NCBI GenBank assembly: GCA_044868295.1
Contig: JBIOWF010000132.1
Span: 1-13,395, forward strand
Length of the DNA: 13,395 nt
Reading direction: 5' to 3'
DNA from: JBIOWF01 sp044868295
GTDB taxonomy: Bacteria > Actinomycetota > Actinomycetes > Streptosporangiales > Streptosporangiaceae
Of this stretch, positions 6,282 through 13,320 are shown piece by piece. The translations under genes and the position numbers were made by a program. Each line of letters begins with the position of its first letter. Positions within the stretch are counted from its first letter, which is position 1. The notes under the pieces were generated by a model. That model ran no database searches, was not told the origin of the DNA, and was given only the letters and a program-made list of their open reading frames with translations.

Positions 6282-7111
6282 CTAGTCCTTCGCGTGTGGC
6301 ATCGCCCGGGCGGCGGTGCGCTTCGCGGTGGGCGTGACACGCCCGCTGCCGGGCAGATCCGCGCTGTAGGCGTAGGTCGCGGCCGCCGTGAAGATCGCAC
6401 CGGTGTTCAGCGCCAGCGCCTTGTCGTTGATGTTGGCGTTGGTGTCACACGCCTGGTGGTAGCAGGGGTCATAGGCGGTGCCCGCCGTACCGCCGAACAG
6501 CTTCTGCTCCTCCGCGGTCTTGATGCCCTCGTCTCCGGTGAGCACACCGCCGGACGGGATCCCGGCCGCGACGAACGCGCTGTAGTCCGACCTGCCGTCG
6601 AAGTCCGTGCCGACGTGGCCCTGGCGGAGCTTGTTGTAGTAGGTCTCGAAGAGCTTCTCGATCTCGTCGGACCCGGCCGGGCCCGACGGCGCGCCCACGC
6701 CGTCGGAGTTGTCGCCGTCGTAGATCTTCAGCGCGTAGTCCGGCGAGGCGATCACGTCGGAGTGGGGGTGTAGACCTTCGCGTCCGGAGAGGTCTGCCGC
6801 AGTACCGCCGTCGACTTCTCCTGGAAGAACGGGAACTCGAACGGCTGCACCGTCACCTTGTAGCCGTAGCTTTTCAGCTTGGTCGCCACGTAGTCGCGGG
6901 AGGCCTCGAAACCCGGCGTTCCGGAGGCTCGGGCGCCTCCGTTGGCGTCGACGATCTGCTGGAACCTGGCCAGGTGCTGCTTCACCGCCGTGAGAGACGG
7001 CGCAGACCGGGGAATGGCGGGTTCCGCGCTCGCCGACGTGGTCACCGTCAGCGAATATGTGAGAACGACCGCCGCGACGACGCCGAGTCCGCTGCGGAAA
7101 TTGGTACGCAA
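6282..7111 (-). pseudogene. Secreted M28 zinc aminopeptidase, internally deleted and frameshifted
   Basis: The 5' part runs from a TTG at 7111 (GAGGGA just upstream) and encodes a signal peptide (LRTNFRSGLGVVAAVVLTYS to SASA). The typical start of PA-domain M28 aminopeptidases follows (VKQHLARFQQIVDANGGARA, SGTPGFEASRDYVATKLKSY, QPFEFPFFQE). At about 6752 this frame hits TGA right after KVYTPTPT, and a different frame continues with IASPDYALKIYDGDNSDG, GTDFDGRSDYSAF and AYDPCYHQACD, the C-terminal half of the same family. The PA domain and the segment with the first zinc ligands and the catalytic Glu (family knowledge) are missing, roughly 200 residues by comparison with intact relatives I remember. 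Only the last zinc-ligand His (in YHQACD) remains, so it cannot be an active enzyme. An in-frame ATG further upstream in MIGFFPPYG is a possible alternative start. Confidence 0.85.
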
Positions 7112-7238
7112 GAGTCCCTCGATTCGATCGATGCCAAAGAGATTGATGATGTCGATGACGACATGCCTGGCACCGTACGGCGGGAAGAACCCGATCATCC
7201 CGGTTCCGGAACGGACTTCGGGGATAACTCGGGGGAGC

Positions 7239-7257
7239 CTCAGGGATGTCTCAGGGA
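7239..7257 (-). promoter_or_regulatory. Tandem CTCAGGGA direct repeat with 11-bp period
   Basis: CTCAGGGA occurs at 7239-7246 and 7250-7257, one helical turn apart, in the 170-bp stretch upstream of the aminopeptidase relic. Head-to-tail sites with an 11-bp period are typical of OmpR-family response regulators. Which regulator would bind is unknown. Confidence 0.35.
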
Positions 7258-7284
7258 CGGTGACTCGGCCTGGGCGGTTCGGCC

Positions 7285-7581
7285 TTGGAGGGATCGAGGG
7301 TTTCAGCGTCAGCCGTGACCTGCCCAAGCTCGGGTACAAGGGCACCGAGACCTGCGAGGTCGTCCTCGCCGACGTCCGCGTGCCCGCCTCACGGCTGCTC
7401 GGCGGCGCCGAGGGCCGTGGTATGCAGCAGGTGCTCTGGAGGCTACGGCTGTTCCCAGGAGTTCGTGGTCGAGCGCCTCTATCGGGACGCCCCGCTCATG
7501 GCCATAGGCGAGGGAACCAACGACATCCAGCGCCTCATCGCCGAATCCCTCTTCTCCGGCGCGGCGAAGCTGGGCTGGTAG
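7285..7581 (+). pseudogene. Acyl-CoA dehydrogenase relic, 5' truncated with internal deletion and frameshift
   Basis: One frame from about 7285 reads GFSVSRDLPKLGYKGTETCE and then VPASRLLGGAEGRGMQQVL, the middle beta domain of acyl-CoA dehydrogenases. At about 7435 it breaks, and another frame reads GGYGCSQEFVVERLYRDAPL and MAIGEGTNDIQRLIAESLF, the C-terminal helical domain ending at TAG 7579-7581. Intact enzymes are about 380-400 aa; here the N-terminal domain and most of the C-terminal domain, including the catalytic Glu region, are gone. The left break lies near the upstream region of the M28 relic. The HIT gene follows 45 nt later. The relic shows that this locus once carried a fatty-acid oxidation gene. 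Confidence 0.85.
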
Positions 7582-7626
7582 CAGCATGGACGAGACGACA
7601 TCGGGGAGATCACAGGAGGTTCGCGC

Positions 7627-8046
7627 GTGGACGGATGCCTGTTCTGCGCCATCGTGACGGGTGAGAGACCCGCTTCCATCGTGCTGTCCGACGAGGTGGC
7701 CATCGGGTTTCTGGACGCGCGGCCGGTGTTCAAGGGGCACGTCCTCGCGGTGCCGCGAACGCATGTCGAGACCCTGTCCGATCTGCCGGTCGAGGCGGTC
7801 GGGCCGTTCTTCGAGCGGGTGCGGGCCATGGCCGGGGCGGTGGAGGAGGGCCTCGGCGTGGCGGGCACGTTCGTGGCGATGAACAATCGCGTCAGCCAGA
7901 GCGTGCCGCACCTGCACGTCCACATCGTGCCGCGCAACCGCAAGGACGGGTTGCGCGGGTTCTTCTGGCCCCGCACCAAATACGCCGACGACGCCGAAGC
8001 CGAGGACTACGCGGAGCGCATCCGCGCCGCGCTGAAGGGTCAGTAA
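7627..8046 (+). CDS. HIT-family nucleotide hydrolase/transferase-like protein
   Basis: 139 aa, GTG start at 7627 with AGGAGG at 7613-7618. The N-terminal CLFCAIV (4-10) is the usual HIT start with a zinc-type CxxC, followed by GERPASIVLSDE, the strand-helix FKGHVLAVPRTHVETLSDL and the HIT triad HLHVHIV (His95, His97, His99; His97 is the expected nucleophile). Length and motifs fit the Hint/YcfF-like branch, whose members hydrolyse purine nucleoside phosphoramidates or related dinucleotides in the cytoplasm. The true substrate cannot be told. It stands 45 nt after the acyl-CoA dehydrogenase relic and may once have shared its transcript; it looks intact itself. Confidence 0.92.
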   Translation: MDGCLFCAIVTGERPASIVLSDEVAIGFLDARPVFKGHVLAVPRTHVETLSDLPVEAVGPFFERVRAMAGAVEEGLGVAGTFVAMNNRVSQSVPHLHVHIVPRNRKDGLRGFFWPRTKYADDAEAEDYAERIRAALKGQ

Positions 8047-8052
8047 AAAATC

Positions 8053-8110
8053 TACATTGTAAAGGGGGTCGCTCGGCGCCTCCCGTTGGCGGTCGCCGCC
8101 TTGCCGGCGC
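8053..8110. promoter_or_regulatory. Short palindrome and nested GC hairpins after the HIT gene
   Basis: TACATTGTA (8053-8061) is a perfect 4+1+4 palindrome inside an A/T-rich patch directly after the HIT stop. It is followed by GGCGG/CCGCC (8088-8092 with 8096-8100) nested within GCGCC/GGCGC (8076-8080 with 8106-8110). The GC part could act as the HIT terminator. The palindrome resembles TACA-type repressor half-sites but is short. The rest of the gap to 8271 holds no supported gene; a weak 37-codon leftward frame (8052-8165) is not convincing. Confidence 0.3.
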
Positions 8111-8271
8111 ATTCGAAGACCACCTGTGACGTGCCGACGCTGTTCGGCGAGATAGTGAACGGCATGGTGTCACCGAATCCTCCTCGGTCGCCGCAGGCCC
8201 GCGTGCAGTTCGGCCGCGACGGCTCTCAGACGGTCTCCTGACGCGGGTTTTTCGGGGTAGGCTCCGGCGGC

Positions 8272-9453
8272 GTGGAACCCGTCGTCGCCGTGCTCGTAGT
8301 GGCAGTGCTGGTCGGAGTGCCCGCCGTGGTGCTGTGGCGGGTCCTTCGTGGGCGCGGTGAGCTCGGCAGCAGCCCGGCCGAGCGGGCGACCTTCGAGACC
8401 CTGCACACCGCCTCGCTCGCCGCGCCTGCGCTCCGTGCCGGACTGACCGAAGCCGGCGCCCTGAAGGCGTCGCGGCATCTGCGCGAACTCCTCGGCTCCC
8501 CGGCGATCGCGATCACCAACGGCGAGGAGTTGCTCGTCTACGACGGCGCGGGGGAGCACCATGCCGGTGACGCCTTCGAGCACGCAGCCGAGACGCTGAA
8601 ACACGGCCGCACGCAGGTCCTCACCCTCGACTGCGGATCGCCCGAATGCCCGATCCGGCGCGCCGTGGTGGTCCCGCTCACCACCGACGAGCGGGTCGTC
8701 GGCTCCCTGGCGGCGTACGGCGAACACGCCTCGGCGGGTCTCGTCCGAGCGGCCCAGGAGGTCGCCCGCTGGGTGGACTCCCAGCTTGAGCTGGCCGAGC
8801 TGGACCGGTCGCGCACGATGCTCATGGAGGCCGAGGTCCGGGCGCTGCGGGCGCAGATCTCGCCGCACTTCATCTACAACTCGCTGACCACGATCGCCTC
8901 CTTCGTGCGCACCGATCCCGAGCGGGCGCGGGAGCTGCTGCTGGAGTTCGCCGACTTCACCCGGTACTCGTTCCGGAGGCACGGCGACTTCACCACGCTC
9001 GCCGAGGAGCTCCGCTCGATCGACCGCTATCTCACCCTCGAACGGGCCCGGTTCGGCGAGCAACTCCTGGTGACGCTGCGCATCGCCCCCGAGGTGCTGG
9101 CCGTGGCCGTACCGTTCCTGTGCCTGCAGCCGCTCGTCGAGAACGCGGTACGGCACGGCCTGGAGGGCAAGCCGGGAGTCGGGCGGATCACGATCATCGC
9201 GGAGGACGCGGGGGCCGACTGCGGGATCACCGTCGAGGACGACGGCATTGGCATGGACCCGGAACGGCTGCGCCGCATCCTCGCCGGAGAGGATCGATCC
9301 GGGGCGGGCGGGGTCGGCCTGGCGAATGTGGACGAGCGGCTCCGCCAGGTCTACGGCGACGAGTTCGGCCTGGTCGTGGAGACGGGCCCCGGCGCGGGCA
9401 CCAAGGTCAGTGTCCGCGTCCCCAAATACCGCCCCGGCGTCTCAGCCCGCTGA
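8272..9453 (+). CDS. LytS/YehU-type sensor histidine kinase, orphan
   Basis: 393 aa, GTG at 8272 with only a weak upstream site. There is one N-terminal hydrophobic segment (3-25), a GAF-like sensor region (about 40-165, with C121 and C126 in DCGSPEC), a helical linker (165-190), the His_kinase-type phosphoacceptor block AQISPHFIYNSLTTIASF (H199), and a HATPase with N-box LVENAVRHG (288-296), DDGIGM (323-328) and GAGGVGLANVDERL (344-357). QISPHFIYN replaces the common QINPHFLFN. Family members have several transmembrane helices (LytS) or, as in many actinobacteria, one helix plus GAF, as here. The usual partner, a LytTR response regulator, is normally the next gene; here the next gene is a convergent unrelated membrane protein, so the partner is elsewhere or lost. 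The membrane-anchored enzyme would autophosphorylate with ATP in response to an unknown signal. Confidence 0.9.
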   Translation: MEPVVAVLVVAVLVGVPAVVLWRVLRGRGELGSSPAERATFETLHTASLAAPALRAGLTEAGALKASRHLRELLGSPAIAITNGEELLVYDGAGEHHAGDAFEHAAETLKHGRTQVLTLDCGSPECPIRRAVVVPLTTDERVVGSLAAYGEHASAGLVRAAQEVARWVDSQLELAELDRSRTMLMEAEVRALRAQISPHFIYNSLTTIASFVRTDPERARELLLEFADFTRYSFRRHGDFTTLAEELRSIDRYLTLERARFGEQLLVTLRIAPEVLAVAVPFLCLQPLVENAVRHGLEGKPGVGRITIIAEDAGADCGITVEDDGIGMDPERLRRILAGEDRSGAGGVGLANVDERLRQVYGDEFGLVVETGPGAGTKVSVRVPKYRPGVSAR

Positions 9454-9501
9454 ACTCGATCGCGTACGGCCGGCTGCTTCAGGCTTCCCGCCGTGCGGCT
9501 C

Positions 9502-9535
9502 GGGCGATCGCCCAGGCAGGCGCTCCAATTTGGAG
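9502..9535. repeat. Two perfect palindromes between convergent genes
   Basis: GGGCGATCGCCC (9502-9513) is a 12-bp perfect palindrome. CTCCAATTTGGAG (9523-9535) is a perfect 6+1+6 palindrome, unusually AT-rich for this DNA. They lie in the 124-bp gap between the histidine kinase stop and the convergent membrane-protein stop, so a terminator or a protein binding site is possible. No T-run follows. Confidence 0.5.
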
Positions 9536-9577
9536 TCGTGCCGCCCCGGGAGGTCACGCGCAGGCCGGGCTATCCGT

Positions 9578-10213
9578 TCACCCGCGCACTCGTGTGGCGG
9601 CGCACGGGACGTTTGCCCGTCGCCGATGGACCGCGCTTATGACCAGGGTGGTCAGGGTGGTGATCAGCGCGAGAGTGTAGGCGGCCGACTTGAGCGTGTT
9701 GATCACGTTGGTGGCGGAGGCGAGCCCGTCGAGCCGTCGCGGGAAGCCGAGCAGGAGGGTGGTCACCCCGGCGTCTTCGATGAGGTTGAGGGTGCCGCCG
9801 ACCAGCGCCAGTGCCACAAAGGCGACGCGCAGCCAGCCGGGTGCGCCGAGGCGTCGGGCGGCGTAACGGAGGCCCAACGCGGTGAAGGCGACGGAGGACA
9901 GGATCAGGGGCATGTCCAGGAGCAGGATGAGCAGATGATTGCGCCTGCCGTCGGGACCGTACATGGTCAGCCAGGTGTAGGCCATGTCGGGGGTGTAGCC
10001 GCCGGTGCGGAGATCGGCCGAGTTGCGCCCACCCGCGAGGTTGAAGATGCCGGCTCCGGTGGCGTCATAGAACGCGGTCACGGCGACGGTCATCAGCGCG
10101 AGGACGCCGGCGAAGGCGAGGAACGCGTACAACACCCGGCGCCCCGTGGCGAGTTCGATCAGGTGGTCAAGACGGGTGAACATGCGGGGCTTATGTGCTG
10201 TTCGCCGCTTCAT
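9578..10213 (-). CDS. Uncharacterised four-helix integral membrane protein
   Basis: 211 aa, ATG at 10213; AGAAG about 9 nt upstream is a modest ribosome site and M11 is an alternative start. Hydrophobic segments lie at about 27-49, 93-116, 127-155 and 172-196. Between the first two is an extracytoplasmic-type loop with GGYTPDMAYTWLTMYGPDGR (71-90), a pattern seen in actinobacterial hypothetical proteins of this size that I cannot name. The second helix starts NHLLILLLDMPL and the third carries NLIEDAG, polar residues in membrane segments that may form a functional site. No enzymatic signature is recognised. Monocistronic and convergent with the histidine kinase gene. Confidence 0.8.
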   Translation of the reverse strand: MKRRTAHKPRMFTRLDHLIELATGRRVLYAFLAFAGVLALMTVAVTAFYDATGAGIFNLAGGRNSADLRTGGYTPDMAYTWLTMYGPDGRRNHLLILLLDMPLILSSVAFTALGLRYAARRLGAPGWLRVAFVALALVGGTLNLIEDAGVTTLLLGFPRRLDGLASATNVINTLKSAAYTLALITTLTTLVISAVHRRRANVPCAATRVRG

Positions 10214-10493
10214 CAGCGCTTCTCATTTCTGCTGTGGCTTTGTCTGTCGGGTGGGATGTGTGGCGTACCGGGTGTCAAGCTCGGCTGCGGGCTGCGGGCT
10301 GCGGGCTGCGGGCTGCGGTAGGGCGCGTCCGGCCTTGACCGGCCGGTGGACCCTTCGGAGTTCTTGGGCGGATTCGCGGCGGGCGCCGTTTGAGCCCAGG
10401 TACGGGCGTGTCTGTTCGCTGGTCGTAGGGGCATCAAACGTGATCACGATGGTAAACTCACGGTAATCGGCCGACCACGGGCAGGGAGGGCGT
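10214..10493. other. 280-bp non-coding gap between the membrane protein and tnpB
   Basis: It should hold the leftward promoter of the membrane-protein gene and the left end of the insertion element. Visible structures are a five-copy 7-bp tandem repeat (10283-10317), a hairpin CCGGCC/GGCCGG (10329-10334 with 10341-10346) and GGGAGGG (10484-10490) just before tnpB. Short open frames here are low-complexity Pro/Arg/Ser strings without homology I recognise, so I call none of them genes. Confidence 0.5.
10283..10317. repeat. Five perfect GGCTGCG tandem copies
   Basis: The 7-bp unit is repeated exactly five times with no mismatch, which suggests recent slippage and likely copy-number variation between strains. 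It lies in the upstream region of the leftward membrane-protein gene, about 70 bp from its start. Confidence 0.95.
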
Positions 10494-11881
10494 GTGCGGG
10501 TCCGTCAGGCTTACCGGTTCGCTCTCGACCCGACCCCGCGTCAGGTCCGTGACCTGCTGCGGCATTGCGGCGCGGCGCGGGTGGCGTTCAACTGGGGTCT
10601 GGCGCGGGTGAAGGCCAACTTGGGGCAGCGGGAGGCCGAGCGCTCCTACGGCATCGGCGAGGCCGAGTTGACGCCGCCGCTGGGCTGGTCGATGTACGCG
10701 ATGCGTAAGGCGTGGAATCTGGTCAAGGGCGAGGTCGCGCCGTGGTGGGCGGAGTGCTCCAAAGAGGCGTACGCGGGTGGTCTGGATCGGCTCGCCCGCG
10801 CGCTGGGCAACTGGTCGGATTCCAAGCGCGGCAAACGTAAAGGCCCGCGAGTGGGTTTCCCGCGGTTCAAGTCCAAGCGGAGGGCGAGCCCGTCGTGCCG
10901 GTTCACCACCGGCACCATCCGGGTGGAGGCCGACCGCCGTCACGTCACGCTGCCCGTCGTTGGGACGATCAAGACCCACGAATCGACCCGCAATCTGCAC
11001 CGCCGGATCGCGAACGGCACCGCGACGGTGACGTCGGCGACCGTACGGCGCGAGGCCGGACGCTGGTTCGTGGCCTTCGCCGTCGAGGTCCAGCGCGCGG
11101 AGCGTGCCCCGGCCCGGCCTGGCGCGGTGGTCGGCGTCGACCTCGGCGTCAAAACCCTCGCGGTGTTCTCCGATGGCCGCCCCCCGATGGACAACCCCCG
11201 CCACTATGACGCGGCCCGGCGCAAGCTCGCCCGTCTCTCCCGGGCGGTCTCCCGCAAGAGGGGCCCGGACCGGCGCATCGGGCAGCGCCCGTCCAACCGG
11301 TGGCGCCGCGCCGACCGCGCCCGTAATCGGGTGCAGCACCGCACCACCGGCCTGCGCCGGGACGCGATCCACAAGCTCACCACGAGCCTGGCCCGTGAGT
11401 ACGGCACGATCGTGGTCGAAGATTTGAACGTGTCCGGCATGATCAAGAACCGCAAACTCGCCCGCGCCGTCGCCGACGCCGGGTTCGGCGAGATCCGCCG
11501 ACAACTCACCTACAAAACCGAGTGGAACGGCGGCCGGCTGGAGATCGCCGACCGCTGGTTCCCCTCCTCCAAGACGTGTTCCGGCTGCGGCGCGGTGAAA
11601 CCCAAACTGCCCCTTCGGGTACGAACGTACGTGTGCGAGTCGTGCGGCCTGGTCATCGACCGGGACACCAACGCGGCGCTCAACCTTGCCGCGCTGGTGA
11701 AGCGGCACGTCGCCGGGAGTGGCCCGGAGACGGTAAACGGACGTGGAGCCGACCGTAAGCCCGGGCATAGCCCGGCGGGTGGCTGTGAAGCGTCTATCCC
11801 GCACCGGGCAGTCCCGCCCGGATCAGACGGGGACCTTCGCCTGGTAACGGGCGAATCACTGAGAAACACTGAGACTCAGTG
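10441..11881 (+). mobile_element. IS200/IS605-type element carrying only tnpB (IS1341-like)
   Basis: An intact tnpB with a structured right end is present, but no tnpA (Y1 transposase) is found, so movement would need help in trans. The right end is placed near 11878-11881, where a series of stem-loops stops and the TetR coding sequence begins. The left end is not identified: I saw no clear left-end hairpin or target motif, so 10441 is only a nominal boundary. IS605 elements make no target duplication, so none is expected. Confidence 0.6.
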
Positions 11882-11882
11882 A
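10494..11882 (+). CDS. tnpB: TnpB RNA-guided nuclease (IS605 OrfB family)
   Basis: 462 aa, GTG at 10494 with GGGAGGG upstream. The N-terminal part shows the OrfB helix-turn-helix and wedge features (RQAYRFALDPTPRQVRDLLR, ARVAFNWGL, PRVGFPRFKSKRRA). The RuvC-like catalytic residues are all present: D216 in VGVDLGVK, E309 in IVVEDLNV and D391 in IDRDTNAALNL. The zinc finger CSGCG (362-366) and CESCG (381-385) is intact. TnpB cuts DNA next to a short target-adjacent motif, guided by an omega-RNA from the element's right end, which helps the element persist. The C-terminal 60 residues after the DTNAALNL motif are low-information because this DNA also encodes the omega-RNA. The stop TGA (11880-11882) lies across the insertion junction. 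Confidence 0.93.
   Translation: MRVRQAYRFALDPTPRQVRDLLRHCGAARVAFNWGLARVKANLGQREAERSYGIGEAELTPPLGWSMYAMRKAWNLVKGEVAPWWAECSKEAYAGGLDRLARALGNWSDSKRGKRKGPRVGFPRFKSKRRASPSCRFTTGTIRVEADRRHVTLPVVGTIKTHESTRNLHRRIANGTATVTSATVRREAGRWFVAFAVEVQRAERAPARPGAVVGVDLGVKTLAVFSDGRPPMDNPRHYDAARRKLARLSRAVSRKRGPDRRIGQRPSNRWRRADRARNRVQHRTTGLRRDAIHKLTTSLAREYGTIVVEDLNVSGMIKNRKLARAVADAGFGEIRRQLTYKTEWNGGRLEIADRWFPSSKTCSGCGAVKPKLPLRVRTYVCESCGLVIDRDTNAALNLAALVKRHVAGSGPETVNGRGADRKPGHSPAGGCEASIPHRAVPPGSDGDLRLVTGESLRNTETQ
11700..11881 (+). ncRNA. Omega-RNA (right-end RNA) scaffold of TnpB
   Basis: The 3' end of tnpB folds into consecutive stems: CCGGGC/GCCCGG (11761-11766 with 11770-11775), GCGGG/CCCGC (11775-11779 with 11798-11802), CCGGGC/GCCCGG (11804-11809 with 11816-11821), TTCGCC/GGCGAA (11836-11841 with 11850-11855) and CACTGAG/CTCAGTG (11867-11873 with 11875-11881). 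Omega-RNAs of IS605 elements overlap the tnpB 3' end and run into flanking DNA, whose first bases act as the guide. Here the guide would start with TGAACGGTCTCCCTAT from about 11880, matching the end of the TetR gene. The 5' boundary is approximate. Confidence 0.6.
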
Positions 11883-12459
11883 ACGGTCTCCCTATCGCGG
11901 CGAGTGCCGCCTCTTCGATGACGGTGTCGTGCCGGCTCTCAGTGAGCAGGTTCAATGCGCCCGGACGGGCCAGGGTGGCGAGGATGATCGGCCGCAGGAC
12001 GCAGCCGAGGAAGATCGCGGTGAGCAGGTTGGGCTGGCCGTCGCGGACCGCTCCGGCGCGCTGCGCCTCGACGACGACGCGTTCGACGACGTCGATCGGG
12101 TACGACGTGCCTTCGGGCAGGTTCGGCAGGAACGAGTGCGTGTTCAGCAGCGTGAACACGACCGCCTCCGGTTGCTCGCGGTACACGCGGAGCATGAAGC
12201 GCACGATCTCGGTGAGCTTGCCGGACGGCGTTTCCGGGCCGTTGGCGATCTCGGCCAGGTGTTGCGCGTACCGCTGGGTGTGGTGGGCGTAGAGCTCCTG
12301 GGCGATGGCCTCCTTCGACGGGTAGTGCCGGTACAGGGCGGACTCGGCGACACCGGCGCGTTCGGCGATGTGCTTGACGCGGGTGGCGTCATAGCCGCGC
12401 TCGGCGAAGCAGGACAGGGCGGCGTCGAGAATCTCGGGTTTCTGGCTGATGCGTGGCAT
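11794..12459 (-). CDS. TetR/AcrR-family regulator with an IS-derived C-terminal tail
   Basis: ATG at 12459 with AGGAGG 9 nt upstream; the reading frame stays open further upstream but the ribosome site decides this start. The N-terminal helix-turn-helix is classic: ILDAALSCFAERGYDATRVK then IAERAGVAESALYRHYPSKE (10-50). The rest is helical ligand-binding domain (THSFLPNLPEG, VVVEAQRAGAV, AIFLGCVLRP). Residues 1 to about 193 match a normal TetR length and end EEAALAAIGRPFT; the native stop is missing. Translation runs on for 28 residues antisense to the omega-RNA and stops at 11794. The helix-turn-helix and core are intact, so DNA binding may persist. Its likely target is its own promoter and the neighbouring hydrolase, of which only a relic remains. 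Effector unknown. Confidence 0.88.
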   Translation of the reverse strand: MPRISQKPEILDAALSCFAERGYDATRVKHIAERAGVAESALYRHYPSKEAIAQELYAHHTQRYAQHLAEIANGPETPSGKLTEIVRFMLRVYREQPEAVVFTLLNTHSFLPNLPEGTSYPIDVVERVVVEAQRAGAVRDGQPNLLTAIFLGCVLRPIILATLARPGALNLLTESRHDTVIEEAALAAIGRPFTESQCFSVIRPLPGEGPRLIRAGLPGAG

Positions 12460-12495
12460 CGATCCATTCCTCCTGTGTGGGATGTGGGTGGTGTT

Positions 12496-12600
12496 GCCAT
12501 CCTCACGTGCGCGCCACGCCATCCTCACGTGCGCGGCACGCCATTCTCGTGTGCGCGGTGCCCGCGATGTGCGGGGCGCCATCCCCATATGCCGGGTGTC
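12496..12600. repeat. Degenerate 22-bp tandem array upstream of tetR
   Basis: Units start GCCATCCTCACGTGCGCG at 12496 and 12518 (one mismatch in 22), GCCATTCTCGTGTGCGCG at 12540, a shortened copy at 12562 and GCCATCCCCATATGCCG at 12578. The first two contain the palindrome CACGTG. The array sits exactly between the tetR start and the broken end of the hydrolase relic, so it could be an operator array or the footprint of the recombination that removed the hydrolase 3' half. Confidence 0.75.
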
Positions 12601-12603
12601 GCA

Positions 12604-13279
12604 GACCGTACGGCCGACGTTCTTGGGGAACAGGTGGGCGTATCCGGCGCCCAGCCAGGTCCCGTAGGAGAAACCGAAGTAGTTCAGCGTCCGGTCGCCC
12701 AGTGCGGCCCGCAGCCTGTCCAGATCCCGCGCGGCGTCGACCGTGCCGACGTGTGGCAGGATCGCGCCGGACCGTTCCGCGCAGCCCTGAGTGAATGCCC
12801 TTTCCGAGGAAATCAGGGCGGCTCTCTCCTCGGCGTCGTCAGGGGTGGCGTCGACCGCCAACTGGGCGTCCTTCTGCTTGTCGTCCGCGCAGATCACGGG
12901 GCTGCTCTGGCCGATTCCCCGGGGGTCGAAGCTGACCAGGTCATAGCGGGTGCCCAGCTTCTCGAACCCGGCCGCAGCACCGCCGGCGAACGCGTCCAGC
13001 CCGGACCCGCCCGGGCCGCCGAAGTTGAAGACCAGCGACCCGATGCGGTGCGCCTGGTCGGTGGCCTTGACCCGGATCACGGCCAGTTGGATGGTCTTCC
13101 CGTGGGGCTTGGCGTAGTCGAGCGGCACCGTCAGGTTGGCGCACTCGATGTTCTTCGGCGGCAGCGGCTCCGGTCCGCCCGGCGCCGGGGATGACTCCCA
13201 CCGCCACTAAAAGCACGCCCGCTGCCACGACGGGCGCGGCGACCAGGCGATCGCTGATCGATTTTCCGGTGAACAGCAC
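12604..13279 (-). pseudogene. Secreted SlpD/E (tripeptidyl aminopeptidase)-type alpha/beta hydrolase, frameshifted and 3' truncated
   Basis: GTG at 13279 behind AAGGAG begins a signal peptide (LFTGKSISDRLVAAPVVAAG continuing VLLVAVGVIPGAG to AAAA). Near 13160-13175 the reading changes frame: the mature sequence PPKNIECANLTVPLDYAKPH and RIGSLVFNFGGPGGSGLDAF lies in another frame. The oxyanion loop NFGGPGGSG, FDPRGIGQS and nucleophile elbow FGFSYGTWLG are present. Homology stops after HLFPKNVGRTV at about 12604, so the catalytic Asp and His, normally in the second half (family about 500 aa), are lost. The frame then happens to stay open through the tandem array into the TetR gene, giving a long artificial fusion frame. 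Not functional as a peptidase. Confidence 0.85.
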
Positions 13280-13320
13280 GAGCTGTTCTCCTTCCTGTTG
13301 GAGGTACGTGCGCGTAAGGA

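Noticed and set aside
8052..8165. Small leftward gene (37 codons) with AGGAGG about 11 nt upstream
   Set aside because: No recognisable family, the AGGAGG is better spaced for a different frame, and it overlaps the putative terminator of the HIT gene; evidence is too thin.
10458..11804. 448-codon open frame antisense to tnpB
   Set aside because: tnpB has complete RuvC and zinc-finger motifs; the antisense frame is composition-driven.
12496..12600. CRISPR array
   Set aside because: The 22-bp units abut each other without spacers and no cas genes are present; it is a plain tandem repeat.
11794..13128. 444-aa hydrolase-TetR fusion protein
   Set aside because: The hydrolase part lacks its start frame and catalytic Asp/His, the linker is repeat DNA, and tetR has its own AGGAGG and ATG, so the join is accidental.
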